64,000 nt of DNA, taken from NCBI GenBank assembly GCA_049724395.1, contig JAUGWO010000135.1:84724-148723 (forward strand), in the 5' to 3' direction. This DNA is from Spongospora subterranea f. sp. subterranea (Eukaryota; Endomyxa: Phytomyxea; Phytomyxea; Plasmodiophorida). The position numbers were made by a program, and so were the translations under genes. The notes below the pieces were generated by a model that saw only the letters and a list, made by a program, of their open reading frames with translations, was not told where the DNA came from and searched no databases. Below, one piece after another: positions 11,980 to 23,587 of the stretch; position 1 is the first letter of the stretch, and the number at the start of each line of letters is the position of its first letter.

Positions 11980-13946
11980 ATGATCATATCGAGGATATGT
12001 CGGCGGGCCACTTTTTCGTCCTCTGCCAGGGCTAGTATTCAGCAGTCGCAAACCACTACAATTTCGACGCCGGTTTCGCTCGATTCTGGTTTGTATCACA
12101 ATATCTGTCATGATTGCTAGTGATTTTTTATTTTTTAATTTAGCATTAAAGCCCAAGGAAATTGTTCAAAACCTGGAGAGATTCGTCGTCGGCCAAGCCG
12201 ATGCGAAACAGGCTGTTGCGATTGCTTTGAGAAATCGGTAGATTAACATATATTTACGACGCATTTGCATTGGCAATTTCATTACTTACTCCTCTTTAGA
12301 TGGCGTCGGATGCAACTTTCGGATCAGATGATGAACGAAGTTATGCCCAGAAATATATTGATGATAGGTCCTACCGGTTGTGGCAAGACCGAGATAGCCA
12401 GGCGCTTAGCGACTTTAGCTCAAGCTCCTTTTTTGAAAGTCGAAGCCACCAAATTCACAGGTATTTTGATCACCTCACGGTCTCATCGTTTGCTAATATT
12501 TTCCAATAGAAACGGTATTAAGGGCCAATCACTGTATTGATGATATTGACGCGCTGCCCTAGGGATTTCATGGTCGTGATGTTGATCAAATACTACGGGA
12601 TTTGATCGAGGCTTCTATCATCTTGTTGCGTCAACAACGAAGGAAAGTGTGTGAAAGCCAAGTAAAAGAAATTGTAGACGAGAAAATTTTAGCTTGTCTG
12701 GCAGGTGATAACGTCCAACATAAGAACGCCTTCAGGTGGAACGCATGAAGATAATCTGTAACCTGACACTTAATAGATTATTAGGAAGATGTTACGGGAA
12801 GGCAGGCTTGAACAACAGACAATATCAGTCGATGTACCTGCAAGAGACATCCCCGATAAAATTGAATCGTCAAAAGATCAGCCCGATATAATTACTAGTA
12901 TAAAGAAGTTAGTAGCAAAAAAGATTGTTCGAACAGATATGACCGTTGCCCAAGCCCGCCCCATTCTCCAGGTGACCTTTCCTATTCTATTTGTTAAACC
13001 ATGTGGTTATTCTGCTGTATCAGGATAATGAATCGGATCGGCTACTAGACACTGGAGATTTAGTCGCCGAAGCTATAAAACTTGCTGAGAGGCACGGAAT
13101 TGTGTTCATTGACGAAATTGACAAGATTTGTTCTTCTCGAGATGCACATAGATCATCCGCAGACGCATCTGCGGAAGGTTGATGATATATGATTTGTTTG
13201 ATTTTTTTATGTAATTAACCTCAATTCAGGTGTTCAAAGAGATCTTCTGCCGTTGATTGAGGGGTCGGTTGTTAATACAAAATATGGGAATATATCTACA
13301 GACCATATGTTAGATTTTCACATCCCAACAAGTTGAGTCACTTTGTCACCGTCTTTTGTATAGTCTTTTCATCGCAAGCGGTGCATTTCATTCATGCAAG
13401 CCGAGCGACATGTTGGCTGAGCTACAAGGTCGGCTACCAATACGTGTAGAACTGAAAGGACTTGAAGTAACATGGATATTTGTATGGCGCAATTCCCAAT
13501 TGATTTGTGTTTGTCAGGAATCTGATCTTTTTCGAATACTGACGGAACCCGAGTTTAGTTTGATTAAACAACAGGTAATGCAATTGCAGTTGCTGAGAAG
13601 TTGTACACTTTTTGACTTTCCTCGAAGGTTGCCCTTATGAAGGCAGAAAATGTGGATTTATCTTTTTCCGATGATTCGGTTCGCGAGATTGCTAGAATCG
13701 CCGCGTCGGTTAATAGATCTGTAAGCACGCTTTATCACATGGCAACTGGTTTCTTATTTCGGTTAGGTTGAAAACATTGGCGCTCGCCGCCTACATACAG
13801 TCATTGAAAGAATCGTTGCAGATATCAGTTTTAATGCTCCAGATTACGATGACGATCAGCGCAAGATAGTTATTGATGCCGAATATGTACGGGAGCGTCT
13901 AGCACCTATGTTGACGAAAACTGACCTGTCCAAATTCGTCCTGTAA
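11980..13946 (+). CDS. hslU: HslU, ATPase subunit of the mitochondrial HslVU protease
   Basis: Thirteen exons could be laid out: 11980-12088, 12144-12237, 12300-12460, 12510-12514, 12563-12735, 12785-12971, 13024-13177, 13230-13308, 13364-13466, 13518-13574, 13628-13720 and 13767-13946, with one more boundary possible near 13,466. The first 20 residues ([19 protein letters not shown]) are basic and Ser-rich like a mitochondrial presequence. The rest follows bacterial Hsl[21 protein letters not shown], Walker [17 protein letters not shown], Walker [44 protein letters not shown], and the sensor-2 region [16 protein letters not shown]. The C-terminus is DLSKFVL, like the bacterial DLSRYIL that docks into HslV. 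HslU unfolds substrates for the HslV peptidase, which is not in this window. A 5-base exon (12510-12514) restores frame. Confidence 0.93.
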
Positions 13947-14489
13947 ACCTACGTTTCCCTATTATAATTACCAGTAGATCAATCTAAATAAACCACTTCA
14001 TTTTCCTCTCAACGTGTGATTCTTGATGCACTATGTTCAATCGTTTGTTGGTATTCGTCTTTTGGCAGCCTCAGTTTACACCTTGCAACCACATGGCGAA
14101 CTCACAGGAGTAGTCATCTAATCGCCAGCGAAGACCACAAATGCAATTTGTGTGTTCAGGTTCATGTCTGCTGCTAGTCTATAAGAGCAAACGTCTAGAT
14201 GATGCGTTTTGAGACGGTAAACATGACTGCATACACAGAACTCATGGTATGGGGTGTTGTAGTTGTCAAACCAACCATGACGCGTTGCGAATCATAGAAC
14301 TAAGTAAGCGGTACATTGGGACATTAGGGTTCAAAACCCCTTCCGGTTTTGTATTGTACAGAGTATAGGAGAGATCTGAACCGAATTAGGGATCAACAGT
14401 AATACTGACACGATATTTGACTACGCAGGTCGAATCTAGAAACCAGGACTTGTACAGTGCGGGCAGTCTTAAACAGACAACTTGTCTAA
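13947..14489. other. Intergenic stretch
   Basis: Downstream flank of HslU. No gene, RNA or repeat was recognised. Confidence 0.4.
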
Positions 14490-14925
14490 TTGCCCATAAC
14501 TGGTTGGTGAAACTAGGTTCAGTTGCAAGAATTCGCCAAGGCAGCACTTACGTTGACGGACACGACGTTCAGATCTTGTCGCACATCGAAATCGATTTGT
14601 TGAAGAAATGACTGAATGGCAAGCGAATGGAGACATTTGTCCACCCGTCGTCACAGATTCTCCAGAATCCGGCCCCTTCGGCCTGGTCTCTCTTCTTGGC
14701 AGAATCGTCGACTGCCATCATGAGATTGAAATATACATTCGTTCTGAGTAACAAGAACAACTTTTATCTCCGGAAAATAGCTCAGGTTGAATACAAATTT
14801 CCATTCACCAAATTGATTTCGATGTGCGACAACATCGTAACGTTCGAGTGCGACACACAACATCTGTGCTGCCTTGGCGATATTCTTGAAACTGAAAACC
14901 TAGTTTCACCAACCAGCTACAAATC
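14490..14925. repeat. Inverted repeat, about 120-base arms
   Basis: The segment about 14,490-14,610 is, when reverse-complemented, similar to about 14,795-14,925: both contain tgatttcgatgtgcgacaa, then ctgccttggcga and ctagtttcaccaaccag in the same order. The arms are clearly diverged (scattered substitutions and indels) and the spacer is about 185 bases. It carries no recognisable coding sequence of its own. Confidence 0.7.
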
Positions 14926-15675
14926 ATATTCAATGTTAACTTGGCTTTTCAGATGAAAATCCATCAATTTCTCAAGCGAAACTGCTGTCCTTCGTTCAGT
15001 GGGAATCGATATTAAAAATGACAAACACGCTGATTTGACATCTTCGTCATCGACCAATGTCTTCGCTTGCTGATACTTTCCTTGACGCAATAGTTAAAAT
15101 TCAACTGCTGCAACAAGTACCTATAATAATCTGCTCAATCACGAATTGTCCTGCCACGATAAAAAGCTCCCGATTTTCCAAACACGATGTCGGCAACCAA
15201 ACCAAATGAATTGACTCTACTGCGAGGGTTAATATTCTTTTAACATCCGAAGGATTCCTAAAATTGCGAGAAGAGAGTCAAATCCAGCGATGTCCTTACA
15301 GGCCGTCTGCTTTTTCGCATTATGTCCATCGGGATTCATCGACTCCATTTCGGTAACTGCTACATCATTACCATCCTTCTGCAATGTATCACCAGAGGTA
15401 GCATTCAACCTGTTCCAGCTTCATTAGCCCCTGACAAGCAATGATCATTTTCCGAACAGTGCTGATGAATTCGTCTTTGTGAGAAAATGTGTAGATCTTC
15501 GGACAGTCAGAAAAAGAGCGACGCTGCTCTTGTTGCTTATGCTTGTTTCCAAACATCTTAGCCCTGCTGTCTCCATAGAATATCCAGCTTCAGGATTCCA
15601 TTTGATCCTCAGACTTTGTCTCGACAATTTCGTTATCAAACGCAATGCCGTCAATATCAAAGTCGTCATCACTGA
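14926..15675 (-). pseudogene. Possible degraded minus-strand coding region
   Basis: Minus-strand frames read like decayed or unsolved exons: an acidic stretch (SDDDFDIDGIAFDNEIVE) near 15,660-15,600, a basic stretch (KHKQQEQRRSFSDCPKIYTF) near 15,540-15,470 and a further open segment 15,080-14,950 (YQQAKTLVDDEDVKSA). An in-frame stop separates the first two. I could not assign a family, and the exons may belong to a real gene whose splice sites I failed to place. Confidence 0.25.
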
Positions 15676-17091
15676 CTAGTTAAACATCGTCAACATGCAA
15701 ATATCCCATTTGTGGAATTCCTTCCGGGTGTCTCATACCGTTCAAGCAAAAAAAGGATTCATGACCAAGGCTGTGTGGCTGCAATGAATCAACGAACCCT
15801 CGTGCTTCCTGTTCTCAAAATGCCAAACAGAAATTCGTGTGATTTTTGTGGACACCTGTAACGCCCCCATGACGATTACGATCGTTGCGTGTTCACCGAT
15901 GCTTCCCACATGAGGGGAGGGGAATGAGACGAAGCAAAACCTGTCTGTTTTTTAGTTCTAATGTAGAATTGTTATCCAGAACAGAATACCACGGAATGTT
16001 GGTGATAGCGCTATGAGCCGATTTCACCCGCAGCTCAAAACAGTGTTGGCGTCTCAGGATTACGAGCCTGGACTCGGGTTGCCAACACACACACACACAC
16101 ACAATCTAGATAGATCGGTGGATAACAATAATTTCTGTATTAGAACTGAAAAACTCTGGACAGCAGACGGGTTTGATTCGTCTCAACACCATCGATAGCC
16201 CAGAGGCGCAGACGTCCTTACAGCATGGGAGCTTCAATTCGCAACAACCGATAAAATCCATCCATGTGACAGTTTTGTGATTTCCAAGATCAAAGACACG
16301 TGGGCATCTATTTGCGAAGGTACAAACTGCAGGTCTTCGAGAACGGCGAATGGGATGAGGGGTCTGGCGCAATAAAAAATCCTGGAAAAAATTATTTCTA
16401 AAGCTTGTGGTCGAATCCGTCAAACGCGTAAATTCGATAAAGGACTCAAACGATCTTGTAGGGAATACGACTGAAGCCATGATCCGCTGGGAATTATCGT
16501 TGGATGTGTCGGGCCAGTGGCACGTCACGCAGGTGCCGCCCGAACTCCAGGCGATTGTAGCCAAGCATCAGGATCACTTCAACGGGGCTATCGTACCCCC
16601 ATTTCGCGTCGCTAAACAGTAGTCGACAAGGAGCAATCGATACACAAGGCTTCCTTGATGCACCCTAGCGCATGTACAAAATAAGTCTCTCCAGAAAAAA
16701 AAGTTGTCGATTTTGAGACTGCAGGCACTGTCACGTCGATAACAATTTATGCGACTAATACGATCTGGCGAAATGCATGGAAAAAGGGTCACCAAATGAA
16801 CCTGTTGAATGTATATTCTGATACTACAATGTAAATAGGTTTCTTGTACGAACACAGCGGCAGTTAAAATCCTCTGAGAAAAAACAATCGGTAAATAAGG
16901 AGAAAATGCAACTACCGAGACCCGCGATGGTGAGGTAAAAATGATGGATTAAACATATAAACGATATTTTCTAGCAAACAAAAAATCCTGTGTCACAGTC
17001 AGGAAAAGACAAAGAAGGAAATAAATGGATCAAACTTAAAAAACTAAGAGCCATGGATTGAGGAGTCTCGCGCGGTGTTATCAGGCCGCAA
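15676..17091. other. No supported gene; short CA tract
   Basis: Open frames here (for example plus 16,407-16,619 and minus 16,106-16,564) overlap one another and match nothing I know. A short CA microsatellite lies at about 16,085-16,101. No RNA gene was seen. Confidence 0.35.
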
Positions 17092-17531
17092 TTAGAACAT
17101 TTTGAACAATTGTAGTGCAGATTGAAATGTAACCCAAACCGCAAAGTACAACATGACCGACGGAACAAAAACAAACCATTGTCGATGAATTGACTTGGAA
17201 ATATGATAAACGGCATGCAAATAATAAACTTCATGAGACTTGAAAAAGCAGACGTGAATATACGAACTGTTCGCGTTTTTCGATGGCTTCCCGATATACT
17301 GCGCGAAGACGTGCCAAGTAGGCGTTCCTTTCTAATGTTGCAGCCTTGACGCGGCGCTCTTCTCGCGGCGGAACATAAAACTGATGTCGACCTATGAAAA
17401 CCCCAATGTCACCATGCGCATGGTAAATTACAATTGCCGCCAATTATATTATCCACGAAATACATAACTGCATACCATTATAAAAACGTGAAAACGTAAA
17501 AAAAATTACGAGGTGTGGACAGCATATTCAT
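17092..17531 (-). CDS. Small single-pass membrane protein, hypothetical
   Basis: Three exons splice to an 82-residue protein: ATG at 17531, a short first exon (MNMLSTPR), a middle exon rich in Arg/Glu (YVPPREERRVKAATLERNAY) ending near 17,265, and a last exon with one hydrophobic helix (WFVFVPSVMLYFAVWVTF) ending in QLFKMF at TAA 17092-17094. A short charged N-terminal helix followed by one membrane segment is the layout of many small mitochondrial inner-membrane subunits and assembly factors, but I could not match it to a named family. Splice sites are canonical and the frame is kept at both junctions. Confidence 0.5.
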
Positions 17532-17736
17532 GTAGAAAGAGTCGAAAATTACGGCTGATATTCAATCTATGGAAAATTCAAACTGATGGTAAAAATATAC
17601 CAATGGAAAGAAGCAAAGAATTCAAAAAGGAATGAAACACACGCACCACGCTGGCGTTTGACCAACTTGGCAAAACGCACCCACGCCTCCCCTTTTCTGA
17701 AGGCACTGTTAAACCGAGCCGTAAACAGAGAGGGTA

Positions 17737-17795
17737 GCTACCACCATCTACCAACTCAAATGAATACACAGGGTTCCAATACGAATCCTGGAACG
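17737..17795 (+). repeat. Isolated degenerate minisatellite unit
   Basis: The sequence ctaccaccatctacca joined to aatgaatacacaggg lies about 50 bases before the main array. It equals one 55-bp unit with its central part (cagttgtgcgcc) missing. It may be the ancestral or a broken-off unit. Confidence 0.7.
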
Positions 17796-17845
17796 ACAAG
17801 TTGAGATGGGAAGAAATCTGGACAATCTACCACACCAGGGCGAGG

Positions 17846-20800
17846 CTACCACCATCTACCACAGTTGTGCGCCTCAAAGGGAATACACAGGGTCATGAGG
17901 CTACCACCATCTACCACAGTTGTGCGCCTCAAAGGGAATACACAGGGTCATGAGGCTACCACCATCTACCACAGTTGTGCGCCTCAAAGTGAATACACAG
18001 GGTCATGAGGGTACCACCATCTACCACAGTTGTGCGCCTCAAAGGGAATACACAGGGTCATGAGGGTACCACCATCTACCACAGTTGTGCGCCTCAAAGG
18101 GAATACACAGGGTCATGAGGGTACCACCATCTACCACAGTTGTGCGCCTCAAAGGGAATACACAGGGTCATGAGGGTACCACCATCTACCACAGTTGTGC
18201 GCCTCAAAGGGAATACACAGGGTCATGAGGCTACCACCATCTACCACAGTTGTGCGCCTCAAAGAGTGCGCCTCAAAGTGAATACACAGGGTCATGAGGA
18301 AATACCACCATCTACCACAGTTGTGCGCCTCAAAGGGAATACACAGGGTCATGAGGGTACCACCATCTACCACAGTTGTGCGCCTCAAAGGGAATACACA
18401 GGGTCATGAGGCTACCACCATCTTACACAGGGTCATGAGGGTACCACCATCTACCACAGTTGTGCGCCTCAAAGGGAATACACAGGGTCATGAGGGTACC
18501 ACCATCTACCACAGTTGTGCGCCTCAAAGGGAATACACAGGGTCATGAGGGTACCACCATCTACCACAGTTGTGCCTCAAAGGGAATACACAGGGTCATG
18601 AGGGTACCACCATCTACCACAGTTGTGCGCCTCAAAGGGAATACACAGGGTCATGAGGGTACCACCATCTACCACAGTTGTGCGCCTCAAAGGGAATACA
18701 CAGGGTCATGAGGCTACCACCATCTACCACAGTTGTGCGCCTCAAAGGGAATACACAGGGTCATGAGGGTACCACCATCTACCACAGTTGTGCGCCTCAA
18801 AGTGAATACACAGGGTCATGAGGGTACCACCATCTACCACAGTTGTGCGCCTCAAAGGGAATACACAGGGTCATGAGGCTACCACCATCTACCACAGTTG
18901 TGCGCCTCAAAGTGAATACACAGGGTCATGAGGGTACCACCATCTACCACAGTTGTGCGCCTCAAAGGGAATACACAGGGTCATGAGGGTACCACCATCT
19001 ACCACAGTTGTGCGCCTCAAAGGGAATACACAGGGTCATGAGGGTACCACCATCTACCACAGTTGTGCGCCTCAAAGGGAATACACAGGGTCATGAGGGT
19101 ACCACCATCTACCACAGTTGTGCGCCTCAAAGGGAATACACAGGGTCATGAGGCTACCACCATCTACCACAGTTGTGCGCCTCAAAGTGAATACACAGGG
19201 TCATGAGGGTACCACCATCTACCACAGTTGTGCGCCTCAAAGTGAATACACAGGGTCATGAGGGTACCACCATCTACCACAGTTGTGCGCCTCAAAGAGG
19301 AATACACAGTTGGGTCATGATGAGGTACCACCATCTACCACAGTTGTGCGTTGTCATGGTACCACCATCTACCACAGTTGTGCGCCTCAAAGGGAATACA
19401 CAGGGTCATGAGGGTACCACCATCTACCACAGTTGTGCGCCTCAAAGGGAATACACAGGGTCATGAGGCTACCACCATCTACCACAGTTGTGCGCCTCAA
19501 AGGAATACACAGGGTCATGAGGCTACCACCATCTACCACAGTTGTGCGCCTCAAAGGGAATACACAGGGTCAGAGGCTACCACCATCTACCACAGTTGTG
19601 CGCCTCAAAGGGAATACACAGGGTCATGAGGGTACCACCATCTACCACAGTTGTGCGCCTCAAAGGGAATACACAGGGTCATGAGGGTACCACCATCTAC
19701 CACAGTTGTGCGCCTCAAAGGGAATACACAGGGTCATGAGGGTACCACCATCTACCACAGTTGTGCGCCTCAAAGTGAATACACAGGGTCATACCACCAT
19801 CTACCACACAAAGTGAATACACAGTCATGAGGGTACCACCATCTACCACAGTTGTGCGCCTCAAAGGGAATACACAGGGTCATGAGGGTACCACCATCTA
19901 CCACAGTTGTGCGCCTCAAAGGGAATACACAGGGTCATGAGGCTACCACCATCTACCACAGTTGTGCGCCTCAAAGTGAATACACAGGGTCATGAGGGCT
20001 ACCACCATCTACCACAGTTGTGCGGAATACACAGGGTCATGAGGGTACCACCATCTACCACAGTTGTGCGCCTCAAAGGGAATACACAGGGTCATGAGGG
20101 TACCACCATCTACCACAGTTGTGCGCCTCAAAGGGAATACACAGGGTCATGAGGGTACCACCATCTACCACAGTTGTGCGCCTCAAAGGGAATACACAGG
20201 GTCATGAGGGTACCACCATCTACCACAGTTGTGCGCCTCAAAGTCATGAATACACAGGGTCATGAGGCTACCACCATCTACCACAGTTGTGCGCCTCAAA
20301 GGGAATACACAGGGTCATGAGGCTACCACCATCTACCACAGTTGTGCGCCTCAAAGGGAATACACAGGGTCATGAGGGTACCACCATCTACCACAGTTGT
20401 GCGCCTCAAAGTGAATACACAGGGTCATGAGGGTACCACCATCTACCACAGTTGTGCGCCTCAAAGGGAATACACAGGGTCATGAGGCTACCACCATCTA
20501 CCACAGTTGTGCGCCTCAAAGGGAATACACAGGGTCATGAGGCTACCACCATCTACCACAGTTGTGCGCCTCAAAGGGAATACACAGGGTCATGAGGCTA
20601 CCACCATCTACCACAGTTGTGCGCCTCAAAGTGAATACACAGGGTCATGAGGGTACCACCATCTACCACAGTTGTGCGCCTCAAAGGGAATAACAGGGTC
20701 ATGAGGAATACACAGGGTCATGAGGGTCATGAGGCTACCACCATCTACCACAGTTGTGCGCCTCAAAGGGAATACACAGGGTCATGAGGGTACCACCATC

Positions 20801-21276
20801 TACCACAGTTGTGCGCCTCAAAGGGAATACACAGGGTCATGAGGGTACCACCATCTACCACAGTTGTGCGCCTCAAAGGGAATACACAGGGTCATGAGGG
20901 TACCACCATCTACCACAGTTGTGCGCCTCAAAGTGAATACACATACACAGTTGTGCGCCATCAAAGTTGTGCGCCTCAAAGGGAATACACAGGGTCATGA
21001 GGGTACCACCATCTACCACAGTTGTGCGCCTCAAAGGGAATACACAGGGTCATGAGGGTACCACCATCTACCACAGTTGTGCGCCTCATGAGGGCTACCA
21101 CCATCTACCACAGTTGTGCGCCTCAAAGGGAATACACAGGGTCATGAGGGTACCACCATCTACCACAGTTGTGCGACTCAAAGGGAATACACAGGGTCAT
21201 GAGGGTACCACCATCTACCACAGTTGTGCGACTCAAAGGGAATACACAGGGTCATGAGGGTACCACCACAGTTGCG
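17846..21276 (+). repeat. 55-bp minisatellite array, about 60 units
   Basis: Head-to-tail copies of a 55-base unit that begins with gtaccaccatctaccaca, continues gttgtgcgcctcaaaggga and ends atacacagggtcatgagg. Most units are identical except at two diallelic positions: GGGTACC or GGCTACC at the unit boundary, and AAAGGGA or AAAGTGA in the middle. A few units carry internal deletions or fusions (near 18,250, 18,420, 19,290-19,370, 19,790-19,830, 20,690-20,740, 20,930-20,970 and 21,080). 55 is not a multiple of three and every frame meets the TGA in tcatgagg, so the array is not coding. Near-identity implies recent homogenisation. Array length is probably polymorphic and may be compressed or expanded in the assembly. 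Confidence 0.97.
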
Positions 21277-22738
21277 ATTTACCGACGATCTGATACAGAT
21301 CAGAGACATTTTGAGCATAAGAAGAATAATCGAACTCCTACTGATTGGAATGGATCATTGAAATCTGACGATGACAACGAGCACAAAACGCAGTGTAGGG
21401 CCATCCGTATTCAACAGAATAACCTGACAAAGATGGCCTGTAAGAATTGGTATATCAATACTGGGGTTCATGGATAAGAAAAATGTCTACTTTTCCGGAT
21501 AATTTCCGTCGACGACAAGTTTTTTTTATTCAAACTCGGCTGGGTGTGTGAATCAATGTATTCAAAGAAAGGAGCCAGGAGATAAATCCTAGAGGTGATA
21601 GAGATCAAAAGGTGACGATTCCAAGGTTCGACTGCAAATACCCCTGCAACACTCCTGGATGACAGTCAATCTGGGTGATGAAATACGAAGAAGGTGAGGG
21701 ACGCGACCACGTTAAACGCCACCAATTACTGTTCGACTGAAAAACATAAGCGCTTGCTGCTGGAGAAAAGCAGCATGCATCTTCTTCTCTTCAAACGTCG
21801 GGGTCTCGCCGGTAAAGTTTTCTGCAAATTCGTTCAAAAAGTCGAGGGCCATATTGGAACTGAACTCAGACACAAAAATTTTGCTATTTTGATTAAGATT
21901 CAGTTTACAGCCAGTCTCATATAATCAATATCACCGTTTGAGATCCCTGAAATGAGATTCGTCCACTTCCGTGATCTCATGAAGAGTAGTGTCCTTCAAA
22001 AGAGCTTGTTCTTCCGCATCACCGATGTAAAACTCGACCTGTTGGACAGCATATTGATTCCGCACAGACTTTTTAACAATTTTGTCCAGGGTTTCGCTGA
22101 ATAACCACATGAATTGAGAAACCAAACAAACAGATTCGCAAATTTGATGAACTACTGACTTAAAAATTCTAACAGCTCTGACACAAATTTCCGTTAATTG
22201 AGATTCCAACCAATCCTTAGACCTGACGTTCGACGCATTAGCAAATTTAACGAGACTATTAAGGAGAAAATATTTCCAGATGTAATAGCTATCAATGAAC
22301 AGATATGAATCAGTACACAAACGCAGGCGACAATTTCACTATACTCAATGGCAAGGTCTTCAAACACCCACTGTATATTGCAAGTAAGCTTGCTATGGAT
22401 GGAATATCAGATTATGATTATGATCATAGCGAAGATGGACAATCCGTACAAGATTGAACACAGCTTTGTTAAGGATTCCGATACCGCACCGGAGCCAAGA
22501 TTATATTTGAATTGAGACTGATACAGGGCAAACCAAAAGCGTGGGTTTATCTGTACGTGATAGGTATCCAGAAAAGGCATGACATTGTTGGACGTCTCAT
22601 CAACCTCCCTGGACAGCGCAATGATGAGCTGATATGATCTAGAATATATTCCTGTCTATACCTGTTGGGTTGGCTCGAAACCAAGAAACCCACAGACATC
22701 ACGGCAATCATGAACCGGAATGTCATGAACGACCTCAT
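21277..22738 (-). pseudogene. Phase-2 exon family, copy 1, truncated and degraded
   Basis: The leader exon starts at ATG 22738 (MTFRFMIAVMSVGFLV, ending SSQPNR) and is cut by a GTATAG donor as in the other copies. Later exons are recognisable by homology to copy 2: YYIWKYFLLNSLVKFANAS near 22,290, the exon ending ESHFRDLKR near 21,945, FVSEFSSNMALDFLNEF near 21,870, and a VEYGWPYTAFCARCHRQI exon at 21,460-21,290 that contains an in-frame stop. Downstream exons are missing because the minisatellite begins at 21,276. So this copy lacks its 3' end and is probably not functional. Confidence 0.6.
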
Positions 22739-22879
22739 GACGTGTTGATTCTCAGAAGTGCTTAGAATGGCGACAACAAGTCCGAAACCTGTACGGCAGG
22801 GATCCGTGCGGTAAATTTTCTCAATCTGCCACGCACTCACCACACAGTCAAACACTCCAATGTAGGTAGGTCCATGCGT

Positions 22880-23032
22880 TTAGGCTGTCGACAGCTACGG
22901 ACATTCTCAGCTGTCGACAGCTGGCCCAGTCAGATATCATGACTTTTAGCTGTCGAGTCAGAAATCATCACTTTTAGCTGTCGAGTCAGAATCATGACTT
23001 TCAGCTGTTCTGACTGGACCAGCTGTTACCCT
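22880..23032. repeat. Short palindromes and local direct repeats
   Basis: Two copies of the perfect palindrome agctgtcgacagct lie at about 22,883-22,922, followed by three imperfect 25-35 base direct repeats built on agctgtcgagtcagaaatcat and gactttt. Spacing is irregular and there is no spacer diversity, so this is not a CRISPR array. Possibly a protein-binding cluster near the start of copy 1; that is inference. Confidence 0.6.
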
Positions 23033-23587
23033 GAGCACATATAACTGCGAAGGTTGTCGGTAACGAGTCGCAAGTACAGCAAAGACTGTCAACGGGTGCA
23101 CAGAACCCTCCGCGCATCGGTGGTTCATGTCGTATTTCGGTCCAACCAATTATCGATTGTGAAAATCCACAACGATTTTACCTTCAAGCACAGTAACAAT
23201 TCTGTTCATTGTGCGGTCTCGAAATACAGTTTTGTTGGTGACATGATCGCGATCGTTTGCGTATCGGTGATATCATTCCCAATCAATTGATTCTGTAATA
23301 TCAGAAGCGATTATTATTGTTAGGCCCACATCCAAGAGCAACGTCGGAATAGTGACTTGACGCCTGTCAATGTGGTGACGGTCAGATATCTTCCAAGGGC
23401 AATGAATTCAAGAAGGTACAAGTGCTCGAAAACCCTGGAGGGTGTTGGCTTTAAGAGCAGTGGTCTTTGACGCTTCTGTTATGTGTTTGGAGTCACCGAG
23501 GTAGAGGCTACCATTATCGGTACGACCTGCAGAAGCCCCTCAAACCGGAAATGCTCCATATGAAGAAGGAAAAGAATGGGTTTACCA

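Noticed and set aside
18140-21477. Overlapping open frames of 60-100 codons in the 55-bp array
   Set aside because: They are the repeat unit read in successive frames; the period is not a multiple of three and each frame ends at the same TGA inside the unit.
22880-23032. Possible CRISPR-like array
   Set aside because: Repeats are few, imperfect and unevenly spaced, with no unique spacers, in a eukaryotic genome.
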